Assembly (NCBI GenBank): GCA_005798965.1
Contig: SYIB01000199.1
Location: 1-12,841 of the forward strand
Origin: Planctomycetia bacterium
GTDB taxonomy: Bacteria; Planctomycetota; Phycisphaerae; Phycisphaerales; SM1A02
Direction of reading: 5' to 3'
Length of the DNA: 12,841 nt
Shown here: positions 6,898 to 12,841 of the stretch, piece after piece
Layout: the number at the start of each line of letters is the position of its first letter
How positions within the stretch are numbered: position 1 is the stretch's first letter
Notes under the pieces: model-generated
Told to the model about the DNA's origin: nothing
What the model saw: only the letters and a program-made list of their open reading frames with translations
Database searches by the model: none
Program-made: the position numbers and the translations under genes

Positions 6898-6914
6898 GGC
6901 GCGGCGTGATCAGG

Positions 6915-7259
6915 TCACTTCTTGGCGGGAGCCGCGGGGGGCTTGAGCTTGGTGTGGCCGCGGGCGCGCGTGACCTCGTACTGCTTCGAGATCGGGCGCT
7001 TGCCCTTGCCGACCGTCGGCGTGATGTTGGCACGCTTCAGCAGGTCGACCACCGTTTCCGAGGGCTGTGCGCCGGCGGCGAGCCAGTGCACGATGCGATC
7101 GGCGTTGAGGTTCCACTGCTTGCCATCGGGACCGAGCGGATCGAACCAGCCCAGGGCCTCGATGACTGCGCCGTCACGCGGCGAGCGCTTGTCCATGGCG
7201 GACAAGCGATAGAACGGACGATGGATGCGACCCATCTTCTTCAGGCGAAGGACAACCAT
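6915..7259 (-). CDS. rpsP: 30S ribosomal protein S16 (bS16)
   Basis: The 114-residue protein is bS16, an assembly protein of the small subunit. The typical N-terminus VVLRLKKMGRIHRPFYRL, then DKRSPRDGAVIEALGWFDP, the RIVHWLAAGAQPSETV segment and LLKRANI are all present. The C-terminal 30 residues form a Lys/Pro/Ala-rich tail (HTKLKPPAAPAKK) that is longer than in the roughly 82-residue E. coli protein and probably disordered on the ribosome surface. The ATG at 7257-7259 is preceded by GGAG (complement of 7267-7270) with 7-nt spacing. It is the first gene of the rpsP-trmD-rplS-queD operon, with a probable promoter at 7410-7437 and a leader of about 145 nt. Confidence 0.97.
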   Translation of the reverse strand: MVVLRLKKMGRIHRPFYRLSAMDKRSPRDGAVIEALGWFDPLGPDGKQWNLNADRIVHWLAAGAQPSETVVDLLKRANITPTVGKGKRPISKQYEVTRARGHTKLKPPAAPAKK

Positions 7260-7266
7260 GTAATGA

Positions 7267-7270
7267 CTCC
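7267..7270 (-). promoter_or_regulatory. Ribosome-binding site of rpsP
   Basis: GGAG on the minus strand, 7 nt before the rpsP ATG. It contrasts with the divergent M50 gene, which has none. Confidence 0.65.
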
Positions 7271-7343
7271 GTGTTGCGCCTCCCTCGGGGCGCCCCGGGC
7301 CACAGTGGCTTGGGGTCGCTGGCCGGGCGAGCCGTGGAGCCCT

Positions 7344-7359
7344 GCGACCTGTGGGTCGC
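7344..7359 (-). other. Hairpin in the rpsP operon leader
   Basis: On the minus strand GCGACC and GGTCGC form a perfect 6-bp stem around the 4-nt loop CACA. A further 12-base GC palindrome stands at 7286-7297. Both lie in the roughly 145-nt leader between the candidate promoter and the rpsP start, where autoregulatory or processing structures are common for ribosomal-protein operons. Function is not shown. Confidence 0.4.
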
Positions 7360-7409
7360 GTTGGATGGGGCCGTGCGGCGCGCCTTTGGGACGCGGATGC
7401 GAGCGGAGC

Positions 7410-7437
7410 AGTGTACGGAACCTGCGACCCGCCGCAA
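7410..7437 (-). promoter_or_regulatory. Sigma-70-type promoter of the rpsP operon
   Basis: On the minus strand TTGCGG (complement of 7432-7437) and TACACT (complement of 7410-7415) are separated by 16 bp. Transcription would start near 7403. The spacing equals that of the rplM promoter. Confidence 0.55.
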
Positions 7438-7487
7438 GGGGTTCAGTGGTGTGGTGCCGATCGAGCGCGTTATCGGGGCATCAGCGG

Positions 7488-7493
7488 TAGCCT
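7488..7493 (+). promoter_or_regulatory. -10-like TAGCCT box 7 nt before the M50 protease start
   Basis: The context GGTAGCCT is followed by 7 nt and the ATG at 7501, the same arrangement and the same GGTAG core as before the CPBP gene. No Shine-Dalgarno sequence is present between box and start, as expected for a leaderless mRNA. Confidence 0.5.
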
Positions 7494-7500
7494 GCGCCAC

Positions 7501-8160
7501 ATGAGCAGCGGATGGTGGGTTCACCAGTGGTATCAGGACTACGGGGCATGGATGGTGGCGGGCTACGCCCTCATCGTGATTTTCAGCATCACGCTCCATG
7601 AGTTGGCCCACGGTTGGGCTGCGATCTGGCAGGGCGACCAGACGCCGATCGAGCGTGGGCACATGACGTGGAATCCGCTGGTGCACATGGGGTGGGCGTC
7701 GCTCCTGATGTTCGCGGTCGTGGGCATCGCGTGGGGGTTGATGCCAGTTGACCCGTCGCGCATGCGCCACGGTCGTCGCAGCATGGGCTGGGTCGCGCTT
7801 GCGGGCCCCATGATGAATGTGGTGATCTCCTTCGTCGCGCTCACCGTGCTTGCGGTTGCCTCGGCGAAGAACCTGGCCATCGGCGAGCGGGCCACGCTGC
7901 TCCTGTGGCTGGCCGGCTACATCAATCTTGCGCTCGCGATCCTGAACCTGCTGCCGGTGCCGCCGCTTGATGGTTCGCGCATTGCCGCCGGCGTGTCGAT
8001 CAAGGCGTACTCGTTCTTCAACCGGCCCGAGGTCGCAGGCGCATCGGTGTTCGTGCTGCTGGCCATCGTCTTCCTCGGAGCGGGCGATCTCATCTTCGAT
8101 GCAGCGCTCGCTGGCGCGAAGTGGTACACGGCCGTCGCCGAACGATTCCTGAACAGCTGA
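7501..8160 (+). CDS. Site-2-protease-like membrane zinc metalloprotease, family M50
   Basis: The 219-residue protein has the M50 hallmarks: the zinc-binding HELAH at residues 33-37 inside the first membrane helix (ITLHELAHGW), GRRSMGWVALAGPMMN near 91-106, and NLLPVPPLDG with the third ligand Asp157. About five membrane segments are predicted. This is the compact type with no PDZ domain, as in the many short bacterial site-2-protease homologues, and with TWNPLVHM near residue 56 (the family's usual T-x-NP). All catalytic residues are intact; the substrate is unknown. I chose ATG 7501 because homologous sequence begins just there and a TAGCCT box precedes it; the open frame back to 7351 reads as low-complexity non-protein. 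It is divergent from rpsP and converges on the amidohydrolase, with only 10 bp between the two stop codons. Confidence 0.92.
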   Translation: MSSGWWVHQWYQDYGAWMVAGYALIVIFSITLHELAHGWAAIWQGDQTPIERGHMTWNPLVHMGWASLLMFAVVGIAWGLMPVDPSRMRHGRRSMGWVALAGPMMNVVISFVALTVLAVASAKNLAIGERATLLLWLAGYINLALAILNLLPVPPLDGSRIAAGVSIKAYSFFNRPEVAGASVFVLLAIVFLGAGDLIFDAALAGAKWYTAVAERFLNS

Positions 8161-8170
8161 ACCGCCCCGG

Positions 8171-9679
8171 TCAGGTCGCGTGGTGCACGATCTCGCCGCC
8201 GATGATCGTCAAGAGCACCCGTGGTGGCGCATGCACCCAGTCGGCCGTGCGTGGATCGCGATCCAGGACGGTGATGTCCGCCGGAGCCCCGGTCTGCAGG
8301 GTGCCGCAGCCGTCAGGGAATCGGAGCGCCTTCGCGGCCTCGATCGTGTAGGCGCGGACTGCTTCGATCGGTGTGAGCGACTGGTCAGGTGCCACGACGG
8401 CACCGGCGCGATCGATCCCGGTGATCGCCGCACGCATGCCGGCGATCGGGCAACAGGTCACGATCGGCCAGTCGCTGCCGAAGACCAGCCTCGCGCCAGC
8501 GTTCGCGAAGTCACGGAACCGAAAGAAGCGATCCATGCGCGATGCACCAAGGCGTGACGGCGCGTTCGGGGCATCGTCGGCCTTGTGCAGGGGCTGCATG
8601 CTGATGATTCTGCCGGCGCTGCGCGCGATGTCCTCCGGTCGTGCCGTCTGCGCATGCTCGATCCGGCCCACCTTCCGTTCGTCGCGCTCGAGCGCATCGA
8701 GGGCCGCCGTCAGGGCGGCGTCACCGATCGCGTGCATGCTCGGGCTCAGGCTGTTGGCCAGGACATGCTCTGCCCACGTGCGCAGCAGGCCATCTGCGGC
8801 AAGTTCGGTCCAGAGGCCGTGCGTGGAGGGCTCGTCCGCGTACGGCTCGTGCATGCGCGCAGTCCGCGAGCCGAGCGTGCCGTCGATGAAGCTCTTGTAG
8901 CCGACCACCCACAGTCGATCGGTGCCTTCGAAGATCACGCCGGGCGTGACATCGAGCGGCCAATCGCGATCGAGGAGCGTGACGGCCATGCGCAAGGGAA
9001 GGTCGTGCCGGCGGGGCGCGAGCACGACGTCAAGATCAGCCCCATACTCCATGCTGCCCACCCCGGTCACGCCCAAGGCATGCAGGTGGCGCACGGCCGC
9101 ATCAAGTGCCGTGCGGCGCGCGTCGAGGCCCGGCGCGGGGATCGCGGGCTTGGCGATGTGCCAGGCAGCGGCCTCACGCAGCACGCCCGTGGGGGCGCCG
9201 ACGCCATCACGCACGATCTCGCCACCAGCAGGCGTGGACGAAAGATCGAGCTGAGCCATCACGCTGCGGCTGATCACGCACGCGTGGTGATCCATGCGCC
9301 ATGCCACGACGTGGCGCCCGTCGAGTCCATCGAACCATGCTGCGGTTGGCTGTTCGCCGCCCCAGCGATCCTCGTTCCAACCCTGGGCGATGAGCCAGCG
9401 TCCGGGATCGAGCGTGGCATGCCGGTCACGAACCAGGCGCTCGACCTCCGCCCGGCTGGTGCACGACGCGAGATCGAGCATCTCGAGGCCGAGCCCGCCG
9501 AGGATGAGATGCAGGTGGCCATCGATGAGCCCTGGCACAGCGAACGCGCCAGGGGGCAGTTCGATGGTGGGCCCCTTCGCCGCGCCGGCTCGGATCACGC
9601 CCTCCGACCAGTGCACGCCGTGATGGTCCCCCGATGCGGGGCACCACGCGGAAACGCCGATCGAAGCTGCAGCGGCCAT
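8171..9679 (-). CDS. Amidohydrolase, metal-dependent hydrolase of the YtcJ type (amidohydrolase family 3)
   Basis: The 502-residue protein has the metal site of the amidohydrolase superfamily in order: His55 and His57 (GLIDGHLHL), Lys262 (GYKSFIDGTLGSRTA), His316 (MHAIGDAAL), His342 (RIEHAQ) and Asp403 (VFGSDWPIV). The C-terminal GAPADITVLDRDP closes the flanking beta-sandwich. The layout matches YtcJ-like proteins, whose substrates are mostly unknown; cytoplasmic, no signal peptide. The N-terminal sandwich strand region before GLIDGH is rather short (about 50 residues), but a TAGGAT box 6 nt before the ATG supports the start at 9679. Only 17 bp separate this ATG from that of the divergent lipoprotein. 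An AGGA overlaps the box, 8 nt from the ATG, so leadered translation cannot be excluded if transcription starts further upstream. Confidence 0.9.
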   Translation of the reverse strand: MAAAASIGVSAWCPASGDHHGVHWSEGVIRAGAAKGPTIELPPGAFAVPGLIDGHLHLILGGLGLEMLDLASCTSRAEVERLVRDRHATLDPGRWLIAQGWNEDRWGGEQPTAAWFDGLDGRHVVAWRMDHHACVISRSVMAQLDLSSTPAGGEIVRDGVGAPTGVLREAAAWHIAKPAIPAPGLDARRTALDAAVRHLHALGVTGVGSMEYGADLDVVLAPRRHDLPLRMAVTLLDRDWPLDVTPGVIFEGTDRLWVVGYKSFIDGTLGSRTARMHEPYADEPSTHGLWTELAADGLLRTWAEHVLANSLSPSMHAIGDAALTAALDALERDERKVGRIEHAQTARPEDIARSAGRIISMQPLHKADDAPNAPSRLGASRMDRFFRFRDFANAGARLVFGSDWPIVTCCPIAGMRAAITGIDRAGAVVAPDQSLTPIEAVRAYTIEAAKALRFPDGCGTLQTGAPADITVLDRDPRTADWVHAPPRVLLTIIGGEIVHHAT

Positions 9680-9684
9680 CGCCC

Positions 9685-9690
9685 TATCCT
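9685..9690 (+). promoter_or_regulatory. -10-like TATCCT box 6 nt before the lipoprotein start
   Basis: TATCCT is followed by AGAAGC and the ATG at 9697. It overlaps the opposite-strand box at 9686-9691 almost completely. The matching -35 would lie inside the 5' end of the amidohydrolase gene. Confidence 0.5.
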
Positions 9691-9691
9691 A
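9686..9691 (-). promoter_or_regulatory. -10-like TAGGAT box 6 nt before the amidohydrolase start
   Basis: On the minus strand TAGGAT is followed by AGGGCG and the ATG at 9679. It shares five base pairs with the plus-strand box at 9685-9690, so polymerase could not occupy both sites at once. Confidence 0.5.
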
Positions 9692-9696
9692 GAAGC

Positions 9697-10413
9697 ATGA
9701 TCGATCGACGAATCGCGCTCCTCACTTCGCTCCTCGCATCGCTGGTGACGGTGGCCTGCAGTGATGCCCAGCCCAAGCCGCCTTCGGCAGCGGGGCCCAA
9801 GCCTCCTGCCGTGAAGGCGCCCGAAGCTGCGGGCCAAGCTGCGGCTCCCGCTGCGAGCGGTGCGCCGGTACCGGGCGCGCCGGGCGCAGCACCATCATGG
9901 CCACTGAGCAGCGCGACCAGCGATGGTTCGGTGATCGAGGTCGGAGGCCTCAGTTTCCCCAAGCCGACGACCTGGCAATGGCAGCTGCCCACGATGCAGT
10001 TCCGCACGCTGCAATACTCGGTGCCGGGCCCAGGTGGTGAGGATGGCGGTGCGGCAGAGATCGTGGTGAGCCTCTTCGCCGGCGGCGACGGCGGTCCGAT
10101 CGATGCGAACATCGAGCGCTGGGTGCGCCAGTTCCGTGGCAGCGACGGCGGGGCGATCGTTCCCATACGCGAGGACATCACGGTCGCCGGCATGAAGGTG
10201 GCGCTGATCGAACTCAAGGGCGCGTACCAAGGCATGGGTGCAGCGGCGCCGCGACCGGGCCAGATGCAGTTCGGCGCGATCGTGCAGGCACCAGATCGCA
10301 ACGTCTTCCTGCGCATGAACGGGCCGGAACGCACGGTCGAACTGCATCGCAAGGACTTCAGGGCGATGGTGGATGGACTGCGCGCCGATCTGGCCGCACC
10401 CGCCGCACCGTGA
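9697..10413 (+). CDS. Predicted lipoprotein of unknown function
   Basis: The 238-residue product begins MIDRR followed by about 15 hydrophobic residues and a lipobox-type ending VTVAC, with Cys21 as the expected lipidated residue. A Pro/Ala/Gly-rich linker (about residues 22-65) leads to a globular domain (about 75-230) starting GGLSFPKPTTWQWQ. That domain alternates strands and helices and has the general look of PsbP/Mog1-like or DUF-type domains seen in secreted planctomycete proteins; I cannot name a family, so function is unknown. It should be anchored in a membrane on the outside of the cytoplasm. The gene is divergent from the amidohydrolase, has no Shine-Dalgarno sequence, and carries a TATCCT box 6 nt before the start. 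A hairpin 36 bp after its stop is shared with the convergent SOD gene. Confidence 0.85.
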   Translation: MIDRRIALLTSLLASLVTVACSDAQPKPPSAAGPKPPAVKAPEAAGQAAAPAASGAPVPGAPGAAPSWPLSSATSDGSVIEVGGLSFPKPTTWQWQLPTMQFRTLQYSVPGPGGEDGGAAEIVVSLFAGGDGGPIDANIERWVRQFRGSDGGAIVPIREDITVAGMKVALIELKGAYQGMGAAAPRPGQMQFGAIVQAPDRNVFLRMNGPERTVELHRKDFRAMVDGLRADLAAPAAP

Positions 10414-10449
10414 TCGTGCGAGCGTCGCGGCTGGTCGTCAGCAAGGACA

Positions 10450-10480
10450 GCGGGCCGACCGGAGGTTCCGATCGGCCCGC
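10450..10480. terminator. GC-rich hairpin between convergent lipoprotein and SOD genes, probable bidirectional terminator
   Basis: GCGGGCCGA (10450-10458) pairs with TCGGCCCGC (10472-10480); after one C-A mismatch CGG pairs with CCG around a 5-nt loop. It lies in the 90-bp gap between two convergent stops. As with the hairpin at 1303-1330, no T-tract follows on either strand. Confidence 0.65.
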
Positions 10481-10503
10481 GAGGACTGTGCTTGGACTTC
10501 GCT

Positions 10504-11151
10504 TCAGCGCTTGACGGCCGCGTCGAATCGCTTGTTGACCTCGTTCCAGTTGACCACGCCCCACCACGCGGTGAGGTAGTCGGGGCGACGGTTCTGGTAG
10601 TGGAGGTAGTACGCGTGTTCCCAGACGTCGAGGCAGAGGATCGGCGTTCCTTCGCAATCGCTGATGCCGGCCATGAGGGGGTTGTCCTGGTTCGGGGTCG
10701 AGCAGACGGAGAGCGTGCCATTGGGCATCACGCACAGCCACGCCCAGCCGGAGCCGAAGCGTCCCGTTCCCGCTGCCGCGAACTTCTTCTTGAAGTCATC
10801 CATTGAGGCGAAGGCGGCGTTGATCGCCTTGGCGAGCGCGTCACTCGGCTGGCCACCGGTTCCCGGAGCGGCCATGAGCGACCAGAACATCGTGTGGTTC
10901 CATGCGCCGCCGCCATTGTTGCGTACCGGGTTGCGCAGGCCATCGGGCAGCGACGCAATGCGTCGGCAGAGATCATCGAGCGAAAGCCCGTGCAGGTCGG
11001 CGTGGGGCTCGAGCGCGGCATTCAGGTTCGTGACGTAGGCGTTGTGATGCTTGGTGTGATGGATGTTCATCGTGCGTGCGTCGATCACGGGCTCCAGCGC
11101 GTTCTCGGCGTACGGCAGCGGGGGAAGGGTGAAGGGGTAGTGGTTGCTCAT
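10504..11151 (-). CDS. sodA: Superoxide dismutase, Mn/Fe family, Mn-type residues
   Basis: The 215-residue enzyme dismutates superoxide to oxygen and hydrogen peroxide. Metal ligands are His31 (MNIHHTKHH), His86 (WNHTMFW), Asp175 and His179 (DVWEHAYYL); Tyr39 and His35 of the substrate channel are present. The metal-selecting Gln is in the C-terminal domain (Gln155 in TPNQDNPL) behind a conserved glycine (GGGAWNH), the arrangement of Mn enzymes and some cambialistic ones; Fe enzymes carry this Gln in the N-terminal half. The usual GGHxNH reads GGAWNH here. No signal peptide, so it should be cytoplasmic. There is no Shine-Dalgarno sequence, but TAGACT lies 6 nt before the ATG. The MBL-fold gene lies 63 bp upstream on the same strand, and a hairpin follows the stop. 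Confidence 0.96.
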   Translation of the reverse strand: MSNHYPFTLPPLPYAENALEPVIDARTMNIHHTKHHNAYVTNLNAALEPHADLHGLSLDDLCRRIASLPDGLRNPVRNNGGGAWNHTMFWSLMAAPGTGGQPSDALAKAINAAFASMDDFKKKFAAAGTGRFGSGWAWLCVMPNGTLSVCSTPNQDNPLMAGISDCEGTPILCLDVWEHAYYLHYQNRRPDYLTAWWGVVNWNEVNKRFDAAVKR

Positions 11152-11157
11152 CGCCGC

Positions 11158-11163
11158 AGTCTA
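11158..11163 (-). promoter_or_regulatory. -10-like TAGACT box 6 nt before the SOD start
   Basis: On the minus strand CCTAGACT is followed by GCGGCG and the ATG at 11151. A start 7 nt after the hexamer falls exactly on the A of the ATG. The position inside the 63-bp gap after the MBL-fold gene suggests that SOD has its own promoter rather than depending on thiE read-through. Confidence 0.5.
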
Positions 11164-11214
11164 GGCCGCGTTGACAGGCGGCGTCTTTCGCGCGCAGCGG
11201 CGCGTGCGGCGCAC

Positions 11215-12072
11215 TCAGCGGAGCTCGAGGCCATCGAATCCGAACTCGACGCCCTCGGGCAGGTTGCGTGCGTCGCGCTCGTGGAGGATGTCATGGGTCA
11301 TGTGCACGAGGACCGTGCGGACCGCACCGATGCGTGAGGCCGCATCCACCGCCTGATCGATCGAGAAGTGCGTGGGGTGCGACCTGAATCGAAGGCCATC
11401 GAGGACCAGCGTGCGCGTACCCATCAGGTGCCGCCACGAATCGGGTGGAATGCCGTTCACGTCGGTTGCGTAGATGAGCGGGAAGAGAGGGCCTGGACCA
11501 TCGAACCTCCACGACAGGATCGGGAGCCGCCCGTGCAGCATCTGCACGGCGGTGGCTCGGATCCCATGGCAGTCGAGCGATTCCCCGGGTGCGATCCGCA
11601 CGGCAGCCAGATCGGCGACCCAGCTGTCGTTGGCGTTGCGCACGCGGTCGAAGATGTGGGCGTAGATCCGTCGCACCTCGTCGATCGTGCGTGCATCGCC
11701 GATCACGGGAATCGACGTGCCCATGAGGGCGTTGTAGCGTCGCACCTCGTCGAGCCCCCAGACGTGGTCGACGTGGCTGTGCGTCAGCAGGATGTGATCA
11801 GCACGATCGATGCGGTGCGCAAGCGCTTGTTGACGGTGGTCGGGGCCAACGTCGAGCAGGACGGTGCGGCGCACACCCTGCGCATCGTCGAAGCGCAGCA
11901 TCGCCGCGGTGCGCAGCCTTTGGTCACGCGGATCATCACTCGTGCAGGTGGCGCAATCGCAGCCGATCAGCGGCACACCGGCGGAGGTTCCCGTGCCCAG
12001 CAGCGTGAGCACGGCATCGGGATCGCGAGCTTCAGCCGGGTTCGGGTGCCTTGGCTGACGTTGCTCAGCCAT
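11215..12072 (-). CDS. Metallo-beta-lactamase-fold hydrolase, PhnP-like
   Basis: The 285-residue protein carries the metal motif HSHVDH (His98, His100, Asp102, His103) after LLDVGPD, then a later ATDVN with the bridging Asp and an HMTHD ending motif. The N-terminal GTGTSAGVPLIGCDCATC includes Cys38, Cys40 and Cys43, a cluster that in PhnP-like phosphodiesterases binds a structural zinc. The family cleaves phosphoester bonds (cyclic phosphodiester in PhnP); the true substrate here is unknown, and no phosphonate genes are nearby. Its ATG at 12072 overlaps the end of thiE by 8 nt, so the pair is translationally coupled; this supports the start, although the first 18 residues are dispensable-looking. 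A general nucleic-acid or cyclic-nucleotide hydrolase is the alternative. Confidence 0.88.
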   Translation of the reverse strand: MAEQRQPRHPNPAEARDPDAVLTLLGTGTSAGVPLIGCDCATCTSDDPRDQRLRTAAMLRFDDAQGVRRTVLLDVGPDHRQQALAHRIDRADHILLTHSHVDHVWGLDEVRRYNALMGTSIPVIGDARTIDEVRRIYAHIFDRVRNANDSWVADLAAVRIAPGESLDCHGIRATAVQMLHGRLPILSWRFDGPGPLFPLIYATDVNGIPPDSWRHLMGTRTLVLDGLRFRSHPTHFSIDQAVDAASRIGAVRTVLVHMTHDILHERDARNLPEGVEFGFDGLELR

Positions 12073-12841
12073 GGGCGAGCGCTCCGCGCAGCCTCCGCAC
12101 GGCTTCGGCGGGATCGGGCGCAGCGAGCACGGCGCGGCTCACGGCCACGCCGCGGCAACCGAGCGCAGCAAGTTCACGAGCCCTCGCCTCATCGATCCCT
12201 CCGATGGCCAGATGCGGCGTGTCGGGGTGCGCGGCGAGGAACCGAACGAGGTAGCCGGGGCCGGCGATGGGAAGCCCATCCTTCGTGCCCGACGGGTACA
12301 TGCATCCCACGCCGCAGTACGACGCGCCCACGGCCACGGCCTCAGCGGCTTCATGGGGATCGTGGGTGCTCGCACCGATGAAGAGTGTCGAACCGGCGAT
12401 CGAACGCGCGGCGGCGATGGGCAGGTCGCCTTGGCCCAGGTGGACGCCATCCGCATCGCTGGCCAGAGCGACATCGACGCGATCATTGATGATGAGGCTG
12501 GCCGCGCAGGATCGGGTGAGTTCACGGAGCACCATGGCGCGCGCAAGGAGTTCGCCGCCGTCAAGGTGCTTCTCGCGGAGCTGGAGGCAGTCTGCACCGC
12601 CATCGAGTGCTGCCTTCGCGGCATCGAGCCACGGCTTCGCGCAGATCGATTCGGTCACCAACACGCAGACGCTCCACTGCCGCGGCGCACTGCCAGCGAG
12701 TCGCAGGGCGAGGTCGCGCGCGAGGTCATACGTTCGGTAGCGGACGCGCTCGATGCGTGTGGCGGCGACCGGATCGTGCAGCTTGAGCGACTCCTCGAGG
12801 GAGCGCAGTGCCTCCGTCGCACGCGAGCCGTTGGCCAGCGC
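12065..12841 (-). CDS. thiE: Thiamine-phosphate synthase with N-terminal ThiD2-like domain, 5' end outside window
   Basis: ThiE joins the thiazole and pyrimidine halves of thiamine phosphate. The visible 258 residues end with a full ThiE barrel: LQLREKHLDGGELL, IINDRVDVALASDADGVHLGQ with the pyrophosphate-binding Asp/Arg, IGASTHD, GVGCMYPSGTKDG, and AIGGI near the C-terminus. A GTG at 12664 would begin exactly at the barrel, but the frame stays open to the window end and the extra 59 residues (GSRATEALRSLEESLK and RIERVRYRTYDLARDLAL) read like the helical N-terminal ThiD2-type domain found in ThiE of cyanobacteria and others, where it follows an R-A-x-E-x-L-R-x-x-E pattern. So the gene is probably a fusion whose start lies beyond base 12841. 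The typical PVFP of the barrel reads GCMYPSG, a mild substitution. It is followed by the overlapping MBL-fold gene. Confidence 0.9.
   Translation of the reverse strand, partial: ALANGSRATEALRSLEESLKLHDPVAATRIERVRYRTYDLARDLALRLAGSAPRQWSVCVLVTESICAKPWLDAAKAALDGGADCLQLREKHLDGGELLARAMVLRELTRSCAASLIINDRVDVALASDADGVHLGQGDLPIAAARSIAGSTLFIGASTHDPHEAAEAVAVGASYCGVGCMYPSGTKDGLPIAGPGYLVRFLAAHPDTPHLAIGGIDEARARELAALGCRGVAVSRAVLAAPDPAEAVRRLRGALAHG

Noticed and set aside
7351..7500. Longer N-terminus for the M50 protease from 7351
   Set aside because: The extra 50 residues do not look like protein of this family, and the segment holds the divergent rpsP promoter.
8585..9700. 371-codon plus-strand frame opposite the amidohydrolase
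   Set aside because: The amidohydrolase strand carries an intact set of metal-binding motifs; the plus frame is a GC-driven mirror with no motif. The same holds for the plus frames at 1460-2488, 5206-6168 and 11368-12381 and the minus frame at 9684-10721.
11171..11176. Perfect TTGACA on the plus strand as a -35 element
   Set aside because: No -10 follows at 16-18 bp (the sequence there is GC-rich) and there is no plus-strand gene downstream.
12662..12664. GTG 12664 as the true start of thiE
   Set aside because: The frame upstream is open and reads like a ThiD2-type helical domain, so the start is more likely outside the window; it cannot be fully excluded.

Overview
The window is a GC-rich bacterial chromosome segment packed with short-spaced housekeeping genes; I see no mobile element, CRISPR array, tRNA or rRNA. 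A lineage cannot be proved from this sequence alone. A planctomycete of the Phycisphaerae type would fit: high GC, a divergent sigma-factor-like protein, a ThiE enzyme with an N-terminal ThiD2-like helical domain, a large CPBP-family membrane protein, and a TANNNT box just upstream of many start codons. A lipoprotein with a signal peptide and a queuosine-pathway enzyme indicate a diderm-like, free-living cell.

Layout, left to right. 1-1275 (+): 3' part of a DNA-binding, sigma-factor-like protein. 1370-2296 (-): rplM-rpsI ribosomal operon with its own promoter at 2368-2395. 2499-3941 (+): CPBP-family membrane protein. 4046-4678 (+): HNH endonuclease. 4718-7259 (-): ribosome/tRNA operon transcribed rpsP-trmD-rplS-queD-unknown, with the usual rimM absent and a start-stop overlap joining the last two genes. 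7501-8160 (+): membrane metalloprotease of family M50. 8171-9679 (-): amidohydrolase. 9697-10413 (+): lipoprotein of unknown function, divergent from the amidohydrolase with only 17 bp between start codons. 10504-11151 (-): Mn-type superoxide dismutase. 11215-12072 (-): metallo-beta-lactamase-fold hydrolase, overlapping thiE (12065 to the window end, -), whose start lies outside.

Functionally the window combines translation (uL13, uS9, bS16, bL19), tRNA anticodon-loop modification (TrmD for m1G37; QueD for the queuosine precursor), thiamine synthesis (ThiE), oxidative defence (SOD) and several membrane or hydrolytic proteins.

The most striking signal is not a gene. Five genes preceded by no good Shine-Dalgarno sequence (CPBP, M50, amidohydrolase, lipoprotein, SOD) all have a -10-like TANNNT hexamer ending exactly 6 or 7 nt before the ATG, which would start transcription at or within a base of the start codon. 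This points to leaderless mRNAs, in contrast to the ribosomal and HNH genes, which have leaders and Shine-Dalgarno sequences. No wholly new multi-gene system is evident; the rest is ordinary chromosomal backbone with some unusual gene arrangements.
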